A stretch of DNA of 64,000 nt from positions 359,169 through 423,168 of the forward strand of contig JACCEO010000001.1 of the NCBI GenBank assembly GCA_013416485.1, written 5' to 3'. Position numbers and translations under genes: made by a program. Below, in pieces: positions 26,030 to 34,516 of the stretch. The notes under the pieces are model-generated. The model saw only the letters and a list, made by a program, of their open reading frames with translations. It was not told the DNA's origin and ran no database searches. This DNA is from Alcaligenaceae bacterium (lineage in GTDB: Bacteria; Pseudomonadota; Gammaproteobacteria; Burkholderiales; Burkholderiaceae_B). Positions within the stretch are counted from its first letter, which is position 1; each line of letters opens with the position of its first letter.

Positions 26030-27631
26030 TTAACGTTTTACCCAGACATCGGAAAAGTTCTCGTTCATGCCCAAACCGGTAGAAATTAGATTCTGAATAT
26101 TCTGACGATAAAGGGTAGGCATTTGCATCTGGTGTAGCCACAACATAGGGACTTCTTCAGAAAGTGTTTTCTGAATGGCAGCATATTGTTGTGTACGTTC
26201 TGGTACAGATAGCGTGTGTCTGGCCTCAAGTAACTGTTTGTCGAGCTCGGGGTTGCTATAGCCACCCAAGTTGCCCAGAGTGCTTACAGTGGGCTCGGTG
26301 CTGGTGACATAAGTTTCCGATACCACTATCGCAGGGTCACCCAGTTGATACACATAGTTGAAACCAAGATCAAAGTCTCCGGAGGTAATGCGTTTGAACC
26401 ATCCGGGTACGTCGGTAGCAACTATCGTTGTCTTGATGCCCACGCGGTTTAATTGTTCCCGTGTGAATTCTGCAAGACGTTGCCAGGTTTCACCGTAAGG
26501 CAGTGGCAGCAGTCGTAATTCTGTACGTACACCATTGGCATCGGGTTTTAAACCCATGTCGTCTAGCAACGCCTTTGCTTTTTCTGGGTCGTAAGCATAT
26601 TTGGTTTCAACCGATGGATCTTTGAAAGGGTAAGAGTTACTGAATGGGCCGTTAAGTTCCTTGCCAAAGCCACCAAAGATATTCTTAACAATGAAGTCCC
26701 GGTCAATGGCATGTGCCAATGCCTGGCGGAACCGCAGGTCATCCATAGGTTTGTTGCGTAGGTTGATGTGCAACTGTGCAATTGGGTCTAGAAACTCCCA
26801 GCCATCGTTGGTCAGAACGACATTAGGCTGTTGGGATAGTTGGTTGATTTCGAAGTTTTCAACGTCTCCGGCCCTTATGGCATCCACCTTGCCGCTTTCG
26901 AAAGCAATGGAGCGGCCATTGGCATCTGGAATAATGTGGAAATAGATTTCATCAAGGTAGGGTTTATTGGCTTCCCAATAATCACTATTTTTTACCAGAT
27001 GAATATACGAACCTTTACGCCAGTCTTTGAATTTGAACGGACCGGTACCAATGAAGTTGTTATTGGCGCTGGCGCTACGATATTCTTCAGTATCTTTATA
27101 AAGGTGCGCGGGCATAATGGTGCCACCAGTGGCTTCCATAATTAGCATCAGTGCTGGGAATGGCCTGTGCAATTGAAATACTACGGTGTGGTCATCAGGG
27201 GCGGTCACAGACTCTACCTGGGCCATAACCGTTTTTGTACGTGGCGTAGTTGCAGGTAGATACTTTGTGTAGCTAAAGAGTACGTCAGCCGAAGTGAATG
27301 GCGCGCCATCATGCCAGCTTACGTTTTTACGCAAGTTAAAGGTATAGGTTTTTCCGTCCTCTGAGACTGTCCAAGATTCGGCCAGCCTAGGTATAGGCTC
27401 CAGTGTCGGTGACAGTGAAATTAAACCCTCGTAGATTTTGCTGCCCACAAAGGATGTAGGACCTAGCTTATTGATGCCCAAGTTTAGTGTTGGTGGCTCG
27501 GGTTGCACCATTAGATTTAACTTTCCCCCCGAGGTCGGCTCACTTTGAGCTACGCCCGATAAGGTAATCAGACTGATGCTTGCTACAGCAGTAATCAGTG
27601 TTCTTCTGAGCTTGTTTTTTAGGTACGTCAT
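26030..27631 (-). CDS. Periplasmic peptide-type ABC substrate-binding protein (family 5)
   Basis: A 533-residue DppA/OppA-class binding protein. The signal peptide (about 1-31, ending VAQS) is followed by GGKLNLMVQPEPPTLN and the RLAESWTVSEDGKTYTFNLR signature of family 5. The later FRQALAHAIDRDFIV block is also typical. It delivers the ligand to the DppBCDF-type importer encoded downstream. Family 5 proteins bind peptides, nickel complexes, opines or polyamine-like compounds, and sequence alone does not say which. It lies between the transaminase and permease genes in the operon. Confidence 0.93.
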   Translation of the reverse strand: MTYLKNKLRRTLITAVASISLITLSGVAQSEPTSGGKLNLMVQPEPPTLNLGINKLGPTSFVGSKIYEGLISLSPTLEPIPRLAESWTVSEDGKTYTFNLRKNVSWHDGAPFTSADVLFSYTKYLPATTPRTKTVMAQVESVTAPDDHTVVFQLHRPFPALMLIMEATGGTIMPAHLYKDTEEYRSASANNNFIGTGPFKFKDWRKGSYIHLVKNSDYWEANKPYLDEIYFHIIPDANGRSIAFESGKVDAIRAGDVENFEINQLSQQPNVVLTNDGWEFLDPIAQLHINLRNKPMDDLRFRQALAHAIDRDFIVKNIFGGFGKELNGPFSNSYPFKDPSVETKYAYDPEKAKALLDDMGLKPDANGVRTELRLLPLPYGETWQRLAEFTREQLNRVGIKTTIVATDVPGWFKRITSGDFDLGFNYVYQLGDPAIVVSETYVTSTEPTVSTLGNLGGYSNPELDKQLLEARHTLSVPERTQQYAAIQKTLSEEVPMLWLHQMQMPTLYRQNIQNLISTGLGMNENFSDVWVKR

Positions 27632-27669
27632 AGATCATCGACCTCGGTAGAGTATGGGGAGCGTTAGCG

Positions 27670-29061
27670 TTAGCTTTTGCCTTGTTCGGCAAGATACTGG
27701 GTGGCGTCATCCAAGGCTTTGTTTAGCGCGATGACGATTTCATCGATATGTTCCTTGGTAGATATCAGTGGGGGACAAAGAGCAATGGTGTGTTTTATGG
27801 CCCTAACGATTAGGCCGTGTTCTGCTGCGCGGCGTTGCACAAAGCTAGCTAGGCCTAAGGCGTCAGGAAATGGTGTTTTTGTGGCTTTGTCTTTAACCAG
27901 TTCCAGGGCCCCCAATAAGCCTACGCCGCGAGTATTGCCGACAAGTGGGTGGTTATTGAAGTTGGCCAGCTGACTTTGGAAGTAGGGTGCAAGCTTGCTG
28001 ACGTGGTCGACAATGGCGCGTTCTTTGTATATTTTCAGCGTTTCAAGCGCGACTGCAGCACAAATAGGGTGTGCAGCATAGGTTAGACCGTGTGCAAAAA
28101 TTGGATTGCGTTGGCTTTCATCTAGCATGGCCTGTTTAATTTGATCACTGACTATCAGGGCGGAAATTGGCTGGTAAGCTGCTGATAAGCCTTTGGCGAC
28201 GGTCATCATGTCGGGCTCAATGCCATAGGTTTGGCTACCAAACATGGCACCTGTACGACCGAATCCGCAAATGACTTCGTCGACGATAAACAGAATGTCG
28301 TGACGTTTTAGGACAGCTTGGATTTTTTCGAAATAGCCTGCTGGAGGGACAAGAACGCCACCCGCACCAATCACAGGTTCGGCAATGAATGCGCCTATGG
28401 TTTCAGGACCCTCGGCCAGAATTAGATCTTCAAGATTTTTAGCCAGTCGGTTAACGTAATCGGCTTCGGATTCACCTTCCAAACCGAAGTGATAGTAGCT
28501 TGGGCAGTCGGTATGCAGTACACCCTGGATAGGCAAGTCAAATGCGGCATGTACTGGGGGTAAGCCCGTCAAACTGCCGGATGCAACGGTAATCCCATGA
28601 TAGCCACCGTGCCGAGCAATGATTTTTTTCTTCTTGGGTTTGTTAATGGCATTGTGGTAGTACCAGACCATTTTGACTGCACTATCGTTGGCCTCAGATC
28701 CCGAGTTGGCAAATAGAATATGGTTTAGGTTTTTTGGGGTAAGCTCTGCCAGGACGGCGGCTAGTTCAATGGCGATGGGGTGTGAGTGATGGTTAAATAA
28801 ATGGTAGTACGGTAGGGTTTGAAATTGTTTCTGTGCTGCTTCCCCTAGACGAGGCTCCGAGAAACCCAAGCTGGCACACCATAGGCCAGACATACCTTCC
28901 AGGTAGCGCTTGCCTTGGTCGTCGTAAACATAGCACCCCTCGCCCTTTACCATAATGGTAGGTCCTTGCTTGGGGTGGTTGCTTAAGTTGGAGTAGGGGT
29001 GGATAACGTGTGCAACGTCTTGTTTCCAGGCTTCGGTGTGTTGTTTTGTGGCGCTTGTCAT
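27670..29061 (-). CDS. Class III PLP aminotransferase (omega-amino acid / polyamine:pyruvate type)
   Basis: A 463-residue class III aminotransferase. GMSGLWCASLGFSEPRL near the N-terminus, LFANSGSEANDSAVKMVWYY, then FIVDEVICGFGRTG and the PLP lysine in MMTVAKGLSAAYQP are all in place. The closest functional analogues are putrescine/cadaverine:pyruvate (SpuC-like) and beta-alanine:pyruvate transaminases. It moves a terminal amino group to pyruvate and yields an aldehyde or oxo acid. It is the second gene after the deacetylase, and an aldehyde dehydrogenase ends the operon, which is consistent with deacetylation, transamination and oxidation of an acylated amine. Confidence 0.9.
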   Translation of the reverse strand: MTSATKQHTEAWKQDVAHVIHPYSNLSNHPKQGPTIMVKGEGCYVYDDQGKRYLEGMSGLWCASLGFSEPRLGEAAQKQFQTLPYYHLFNHHSHPIAIELAAVLAELTPKNLNHILFANSGSEANDSAVKMVWYYHNAINKPKKKKIIARHGGYHGITVASGSLTGLPPVHAAFDLPIQGVLHTDCPSYYHFGLEGESEADYVNRLAKNLEDLILAEGPETIGAFIAEPVIGAGGVLVPPAGYFEKIQAVLKRHDILFIVDEVICGFGRTGAMFGSQTYGIEPDMMTVAKGLSAAYQPISALIVSDQIKQAMLDESQRNPIFAHGLTYAAHPICAAVALETLKIYKERAIVDHVSKLAPYFQSQLANFNNHPLVGNTRGVGLLGALELVKDKATKTPFPDALGLASFVQRRAAEHGLIVRAIKHTIALCPPLISTKEHIDEIVIALNKALDDATQYLAEQGKS

Positions 29062-29121
29062 AGATAAAATTCCTTGTGTTTAGAAAGACTGGTGGCTTAC
29101 AGGACGTGTTGTTGAATGTGC

Positions 29122-30174
29122 TTAGCGTGATCCTAGGAATCCGTCCAGAAATGCAGACAGGTTGGCCGCTAAATGATCAATGACGTAACCACCTTCTTGA
29201 ATTAGCAGTATGGGGCCTTGGTAACGGGCTATGGCTTTCCCCATAGTGCGAAAGCCTTCTGTGCTGACTGCCAAGCCCGCCGAGGGGTCGCCTAAGAAAG
29301 GGTCAAATCCTAGAGACACTACCAATGCGCCAGGCGCATAATTTAGTATTGACGACATCCCGTGGTTGACGGCAGCCATGAAGGCATCGTCTTCGGTGCC
29401 TAAGGGCAACGGTATGTTCAGGTTGTAACCTAAACCTGCACCGTGTCCGCGTTCGTGGGGGTAGCCGGCATAGAATGGAAATAGGACGTTTGGGTCCCCG
29501 TGTATTGATACAAAGTGAACGTCGTTGCGTTCATAGAATATGGATTGCGTTCCGTTTCCGTGGTGTGCGTCTACGTCTAGAATGGCAACTCTGCCCATGT
29601 GCTTGGCTAAATAGTTGGCTGCAATGGCGGCATTATTTAAATAACAAAATCCACCCGCCATATCAGCGTATGCATGATGACCAGGAGGTCTGCATAAGGC
29701 ATAGGCTTCTTGGACTCCTTGCTGTAGTAGCGACGCGGCCGTCAAGGCGGTATTGGCAGATCCTAGAGCGGCAGCCCATGTCCCTTGGTCCAAGGGGCAC
29801 GATCCACCAGAGAGGTAGTAGCCGACTTGTCCCTGTATGGATGAAGGCTGTTGGCGTGCTGAATGGTGGGCAAAAACGTGAGCGTGAATGGCAGAGCCGG
29901 CTGGCCCTTTGCCTGCTTCTGGATTTTTAGCAATAAATTGCTGCCATCGTTCATAGGCAGATTCTAAAAAAGTCAGGTAGTCTGGCGTATGTACTGCAGC
30001 GATCCACTTTCTGTCCCATTCTTGGGTAGGCACTGCGTCATGTCCGGCACTTTCAAGGTACTTTTGAAGCTGTTCGGCTCGGGCTGGTTGTTCCCAATTT
30101 TGTATGGGGTTGCCCCGGACGATAATTGTGGAGGGTGCGTGCTGGGCATGCGTGTTGGAGTAAGTGAACAGCAT
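29122..30174 (-). CDS. HDAC-superfamily deacetylase (acetylpolyamine amidohydrolase-like)
   Basis: A 350-residue zinc hydrolase of the arginase/deacetylase fold. It has the signatures RPPGHHAYADMAGGFCYLNN, AILDVDAHHGNGTQSIFY (metal ligands Asp and His) and a late QEGGYVIDHL. Bacterial members of this length deacetylate acetylpolyamines or related short amides in the cytosol. It is the first gene of the eight-gene operon; its promoter region holds a GAAC/TTC dyad. Another acyl-amine substrate is possible. Confidence 0.88.
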   Translation of the reverse strand: MLFTYSNTHAQHAPSTIIVRGNPIQNWEQPARAEQLQKYLESAGHDAVPTQEWDRKWIAAVHTPDYLTFLESAYERWQQFIAKNPEAGKGPAGSAIHAHVFAHHSARQQPSSIQGQVGYYLSGGSCPLDQGTWAAALGSANTALTAASLLQQGVQEAYALCRPPGHHAYADMAGGFCYLNNAAIAANYLAKHMGRVAILDVDAHHGNGTQSIFYERNDVHFVSIHGDPNVLFPFYAGYPHERGHGAGLGYNLNIPLPLGTEDDAFMAAVNHGMSSILNYAPGALVVSLGFDPFLGDPSAGLAVSTEGFRTMGKAIARYQGPILLIQEGGYVIDHLAANLSAFLDGFLGSR

Positions 30175-30223
30175 GGGGTTATTGGCTCCTTAATCCGGGT
30201 TTGAACCACTTGTTTTGAATTGT

Positions 30224-30242
30224 GGAACGTTATTCTATAATT
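30224..30242. promoter_or_regulatory. Operator candidate at the start of the deacetylase operon
   Basis: GGAACGTTATTCTATAATT, related to the GAAC/GTTC set. It lies just after the -10 box of the minus-strand promoter, where binding would block transcription. Confidence 0.45.
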
Positions 30243-30249
30243 AAACTAT

Positions 30250-30277
30250 CTTATATTTTAAATAAAATAGGTGTCAA
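30250..30277 (-). promoter_or_regulatory. Sigma-70 promoter of the deacetylase operon
   Basis: On the minus strand, TTGACA (30272-30277) is followed by a 16-base spacer and TATAAG (30250-30255). The start codon lies 75 bases further on. Confidence 0.65.
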
Positions 30278-30353
30278 CTCAGGGTTTTCCCGTTCCCAGC
30301 TCATATTGATTCGCATTGATTGACATTGAGTAGTTATTCGTTTTAAATGAGTT

Positions 30354-30451
30354 GGACGTTGTTCTAAATTAAATGAAAAAAGCTAAGCTGAAAATAATCC
30401 ATCTGGGTTTTTTTTCATCCAATATAAGAACGGCGTTATAACTAGTAGAAC
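30354..30451. promoter_or_regulatory. Operator-like elements upstream of the second Bug gene
   Basis: Three related elements occur: GGACGTTGTTCTA (30354-30366), AGAACGGCGTTATAAC (30427-30442) and TAGAAC (30446-30451). The middle one follows directly after a -10-like TATAAG (30423-30428). No good -35 box is visible, so activation is possible. Confidence 0.4.
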
Positions 30452-30468
30452 AATAACGGGAGATATAC

Positions 30469-31485
30469 ATGAACGCAGCCGAGAAAATGAAGCATGCACG
30501 AATCACCCGCAAAGGGTATACGTGGCTAGGGATGGGGCTAGTATCACTGATGTTCAGCGCAGGTAGTTTGCTTGCAACTTCCGCGGCGCATGCCGCCTAT
30601 CCCGAACGGGAAATCACATTTGTTGTTCCTTATCCACCTGGCGGCAATAGCGATAACTTAGCGCGCATTTTTGCCGAACGCCTCCGAGAAAAAATTAATG
30701 TACCCATAGTGGTTGAGAACAGGCCTGGCGGTACGACGTCCTTAGGGACATCGCAAGTGGCCAGAAGTAAACCCGATGGTTACACCATGTTGTTGGCCAC
30801 TAGCACGGCATTTACTGTGTTGCCGCATATCCGTGACTTACCTTACAACCCCGATAAGGACTTTGTCTTTGTAGGCAGTTTGTCCGGCTATCTGCCCATA
30901 CTCACAGTAAGAAATGATTTTCCAGCAAACAATCTGAAAGAATTAATTGACTATGCCAAAAAAAACCCAGGGAAGCTGACTTGGGGTTCAGCAGGCGTGG
31001 CGTCGGGTGGCCATTTGTCAGGTGAGATCATCAAAAACGAAACTGACATCAATATGTTGCATATTCCTTATAAAGGGTCTGCGGACACCATATCTGCCTT
31101 GCTGGGTGGTCATATTGACTTGTTCATCGACGGGGTAGGTTTGGAATTGGTGAAAAGTGGCCGTGCCAAAGGTTTGGTGACCTTCTCCAGTGTGCGTCAC
31201 TCTGAGCTGCCTGACGTACCTACACCCGCCGAGGCAGGCTATGACGTGACCTTGCCCTTCGAAGGTTTTTGGGGGGTAGCGTTGCCAGTCGGCACGCCGC
31301 CAGATGTGGTTGCCAAGCTGGCTAAAGCTACCGAAGAAATTTTGGCTGAACCAGAAACTCAGCAGCGCTTTCAGCGTATCAGCATGACGGCCAGCTGGAA
31401 AGATGGCAATGCATACGCCCAAGACTTGCAAGATAGTAAGAAGTTTTATGGTGAGTTGCTGAAAAAAATCGGCTTTGCTGAATGA
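30469..31485 (+). CDS. Second Bug-family (TctC) solute-binding protein
   Basis: A 338-residue periplasmic binding protein. A long N-terminal region (MNAAEKMKHARITRKG) precedes the hydrophobic core, and the signal peptide ends at AHA near residue 42. The mature AYPEREITFVVPYPPGGNSD is the Bug hallmark; VENRPGGTTSLGTSQVARSKPDGYT and the MLHIPYKGSADTISALLGGH block follow. No TctA or TctB gene is present. It is the first gene of a plus-strand operon with an acyl-CoA synthetase and a crotonase. It is divergent from the deacetylase operon across a 294-base region with operator-like dyads. Confidence 0.9.
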   Translation: MNAAEKMKHARITRKGYTWLGMGLVSLMFSAGSLLATSAAHAAYPEREITFVVPYPPGGNSDNLARIFAERLREKINVPIVVENRPGGTTSLGTSQVARSKPDGYTMLLATSTAFTVLPHIRDLPYNPDKDFVFVGSLSGYLPILTVRNDFPANNLKELIDYAKKNPGKLTWGSAGVASGGHLSGEIIKNETDINMLHIPYKGSADTISALLGGHIDLFIDGVGLELVKSGRAKGLVTFSSVRHSELPDVPTPAEAGYDVTLPFEGFWGVALPVGTPPDVVAKLAKATEEILAEPETQQRFQRISMTASWKDGNAYAQDLQDSKKFYGELLKKIGFAE

Positions 31486-31512
31486 GCGTGAATGTTTTTA
31501 AGGAGTTGGAAA

Positions 31513-33639
31513 TTGAGTAATGTAATGACTTCGACTGCCCTTTTGCCAGCCAGTCGGCTTTTGAACCCCCGCTCTGTTGCGGTAGTTGGTGCCTCAGAGG
31601 ATCAAACCAAATTCGGTGGGCGCTTGTTCCGCATGCTGCTTAAGCATAATTACCAGGGGCAGGTCTATCCGGTGAACCCATCGCGGGCTACGTTATTTGA
31701 CGTCAAGGCGTATCCATCGCTGGATGTCTTGCCGGAAAGCCCAGAAATGGTGGTTTTGGTTTTACCTAGCACTATGATCAAAGATCAGGTCAAAGCGGCT
31801 GGTGAAGCAGGGGCGCAATGTGTCATTATCATTTCTTCAGGTTTCTCAGATGCCGGCGATGAAGGCGCACGCCTGGAAAGTGAAATTGTTGCTCTTGCAC
31901 ATTCCTATGGTATGCGCCTGATTGGCCCCAACTGCTTGGGGTTGATCAGCGCAGTAAATAATCTTGTGCTGTGCTCGTCGCCAATTTTGGCAAAAGACGT
32001 TTTACCCGTACGCCCTGTGGGCTTTATCAGCCAAAGTGGCGCTTTGATGACTACATACTTTGACCGTACGTGGACAACAGGCGGCGGGTTTACTCATGGT
32101 ATTTCGGTGGGTAACCAGGCTGATCTAGAACTATGCGACTTCGTTGACTTTCTGATCGATGATCAACACACTCAGGTGATTTGTGCCTACATTGAAGGCA
32201 TCAAAGATCCTGAAGCGTTTCGTCAAGTCGCCCGCCGTGCCAGGCAGGCGGGTAAACCTTGGCTGGCAGTAAAGGCAGGGCGGTCTTCGGCGGGTAGTGC
32301 CGCCGCGTTTTCTCATACTGCCAGTGTGGCTGGTGATCACGCTGTCTTTGCATCGGTTTGCCGTGATGAAGGCGTGACGCTGGTTGACGATATGGGGGCA
32401 ATGTTCGTATTGGCCGGGTTGCTGGCCGAACACCCTACCGCACAGATCAGTAACGTGGCTATCGTTACTCCGTCAGGTGGTGGCGGTGCTTTAGCTGCCG
32501 ATGCATTGGCAGAATCTGGTGTGGCTTTGTCAGCATTTAGTACGGCTACGAATCAGCAACTGCGTGCTCACTTTCCTGATGGTCAAGGTAATAACCCTAT
32601 CGACTTCGGGGCACGGACAACTGCAGACAGCGCCACCGTTGCCAAGGCCATTATTCAGGCTCTGAACAACGACGCCGGCACGGACATGATCTTTGTCACT
32701 GTCGCTATGTGCCCACCTGAGTGGACAAATGCATTGGTACAGGCGGTGGCTGACCAACGTGATACCGGGAAGTGCAAGCCCGTGCTGTTTGCCCTGGATG
32801 CCGGCGTGGCTTCCAATGCCTTACGTGAGAAACTGGAAAGTCACCGTATTTCATATGCGAACTCTACCGCCGAGGCAGTCAAGGCGATGGGTGCATGGAC
32901 TCAACGAGCCAACTTTATTAGCCGTTCAGAGCCTAAGCGCCCTGAAGACTGTGGTCCTATATTGGGCTTCGCGCAGTTAAAAAATGAGCTCAACGAAGAG
33001 GAAAGCAAAGCGCTATTAGCCAAGTATGGTTTGCCTGTCGCTGCTGGCAAGATTGCTATCGACCAGGATCAGGCCGCACAGGCAGGTGAGCAACTGGGCT
33101 ATCCCTTGGTTATGAAAATCATGTCTCCCGACATTGTTCATAAAACAGAAGCGGGTGGCGTGATGTTGAATATCCGCAACCAAGACGAGGTCCGTCGTGC
33201 TTACGATCAATTGCTGGTAAATGCAGAAAAGGCGGTTCCTGGTGCACGTATCGATGGTGTGTCGGTGCAGCAGATGGCATCCGGCGATCTAGAACTCATC
33301 GTAGGTGCCAAGCTTGATGTGCAGTTTGGTCCTGTCGTGGTGTTTGGCGGTGGGGGCATATTGGTTGAGCTACTACCTGAACGGGTCGTAGCCTGCGCGC
33401 CTTTGCACCCCGATGATGTACGGCGTTTGCTGTCCACATTGTCAGTAGGAACAATTTTGCAAGGCTATCGTGGACGAGGACTGGATATGGAGGGGGTGGT
33501 TGATGCCATCGTCCGAGCCAGTTGGTTGGCCCATGATTTGGCCGACCATGATTTCGAGTTGGATATCAACCCACTAATTGTGGCATCGCAGCGCTGCTAC
33601 GCTGTTGATGCCCGTTTGAAAACAGGTAACGAGCATTAA
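31513..33639 (+). CDS. ADP-forming acyl-CoA synthetase (acetate-CoA ligase family)
   Basis: A fused-subunit ADP-forming (NDP-forming) acyl-CoA synthetase of 708 residues. The CoA-binding domain starts at LNPRSVAVVGASEDQTKFGG. The succinyl-CoA-synthetase-like ligase part has GPNCLGLIS, FISQSGALMTTYFD and GISVGNQADL; an ATP-grasp domain follows (YPLVMKIMSPDIVHKTEAGG onward). Start: AGGAG at 31501-31505 lies 7 bases before a TTG at 31513, so this start is preferred. An ATG at 31492 precedes the ribosome site and is unlikely. It would activate a carboxylate with ATP and CoA and may supply the CoA esters used by the crotonases. Confidence 0.9.
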   Translation: MSNVMTSTALLPASRLLNPRSVAVVGASEDQTKFGGRLFRMLLKHNYQGQVYPVNPSRATLFDVKAYPSLDVLPESPEMVVLVLPSTMIKDQVKAAGEAGAQCVIIISSGFSDAGDEGARLESEIVALAHSYGMRLIGPNCLGLISAVNNLVLCSSPILAKDVLPVRPVGFISQSGALMTTYFDRTWTTGGGFTHGISVGNQADLELCDFVDFLIDDQHTQVICAYIEGIKDPEAFRQVARRARQAGKPWLAVKAGRSSAGSAAAFSHTASVAGDHAVFASVCRDEGVTLVDDMGAMFVLAGLLAEHPTAQISNVAIVTPSGGGGALAADALAESGVALSAFSTATNQQLRAHFPDGQGNNPIDFGARTTADSATVAKAIIQALNNDAGTDMIFVTVAMCPPEWTNALVQAVADQRDTGKCKPVLFALDAGVASNALREKLESHRISYANSTAEAVKAMGAWTQRANFISRSEPKRPEDCGPILGFAQLKNELNEEESKALLAKYGLPVAAGKIAIDQDQAAQAGEQLGYPLVMKIMSPDIVHKTEAGGVMLNIRNQDEVRRAYDQLLVNAEKAVPGARIDGVSVQQMASGDLELIVGAKLDVQFGPVVVFGGGGILVELLPERVVACAPLHPDDVRRLLSTLSVGTILQGYRGRGLDMEGVVDAIVRASWLAHDLADHDFELDINPLIVASQRCYAVDARLKTGNEH

Positions 33640-33683
33640 TCAACCTGGACACTAATCCGTTTTTTATAAAGAGGTAGCAACTG

Positions 33684-34436
33684 ATGAGCAAGTACGAAAC
33701 AATTCTTGTTGATAACCATGACGACGGCGTATCAGTCATCACGATCAATCGCCCTGACCGCCGCAATGCATTAAGCGCAACAGTCGTCAGGGAGTTACAG
33801 ATTGCCTTTAAAGAATTCGATCAGGATGACAGCCGCCATGTCGCAGTGCTGACAGGTGCTGGTGATGGTGCATTCTCTGCGGGTGCTGACATTAACGAGT
33901 GGCCAGAGCTCTGGCGTGGTATTCCAACGCTTGGTTTTAATACCGACAAGCCAATTATTGGTGCAGTAAGTGGGTGGTGTGTTGGCGGTGCCTTGGTGAT
34001 TGCCATGATGACTGACTTGTTGGTGGCATCGGAAAGTGCGAAGTTCTCATATCCAGAGGCGAAACTGGGTTTTACGGGTGGTGTAATTTCGGGCTTGGCC
34101 TCACGTATTCCCCATCACGTTGCCATGGAGGTGATTTTGCTGTGCCGTACTTTGGAAGCGCAGCGTGCCTATGACCTGGGCTTTGTGAACGAGGTCGTTC
34201 CTGTGGGTCAACAGGTTGATGCCGCCGTAAAAATGGGGCAGGAACTGGCCAAGATGTCGCCTATGGTATTGCGTACATTGAAACGCTTCATCAACAAAGA
34301 AGTGTTAAATAGCGGTCCCTCCGAGTCCATGTGGCGCACTATGGTGCAATTGAAAGCAATTGAAGAAAGCGCCGACGCCAAGGAAGGCATTGCGGCATTC
34401 AAAGAGAAGCGCGCACCAGAGTACACCGGCAAATAA
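33684..34436 (+). CDS. Enoyl-CoA hydratase/isomerase family protein (crotonase)
   Basis: A 250-residue crotonase, paralogous to the one at 13401-14156. It has FSAGADINEW and SGWCVGGALVIAMM; Val105 occupies the first glutamate position, and Glu125 (YPEAKLG) is retained. It follows the acyl-CoA synthetase by 44 bases and is closed by a terminator. Given its operon position it probably acts on the CoA ester made by that synthetase. A single retained acid favours isomerase-like or specialised lyase chemistry, but this is inference from alignment by eye. Confidence 0.88.
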   Translation: MSKYETILVDNHDDGVSVITINRPDRRNALSATVVRELQIAFKEFDQDDSRHVAVLTGAGDGAFSAGADINEWPELWRGIPTLGFNTDKPIIGAVSGWCVGGALVIAMMTDLLVASESAKFSYPEAKLGFTGGVISGLASRIPHHVAMEVILLCRTLEAQRAYDLGFVNEVVPVGQQVDAAVKMGQELAKMSPMVLRTLKRFINKEVLNSGPSESMWRTMVQLKAIEESADAKEGIAAFKEKRAPEYTGK

Positions 34437-34471
34437 TGCCAGGGTGTTGATTGGAAAAGGCAGGAATGCAA

Positions 34472-34502
34472 AAGCCGGCCTGAAATGAGGCCGGCTTGTT
34501 TC
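34472..34502 (+). terminator. Terminator after the synthetase-crotonase operon
   Basis: AAGCCGGCC (34472-34480) pairs with GGCCGGCTT (34489-34497) around an 8-base loop, followed by a short T-rich tail. It separates the operon from the thiol dioxygenase gene and may allow read-through. Confidence 0.8.
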
Positions 34503-34516
34503 TAAGGAATAGTACA

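Noticed and set aside
31492..31512. ATG start of the acyl-CoA synthetase at 31492
   Set aside because: The AGGAG ribosome site lies after this ATG and is correctly spaced for the TTG at 31513.
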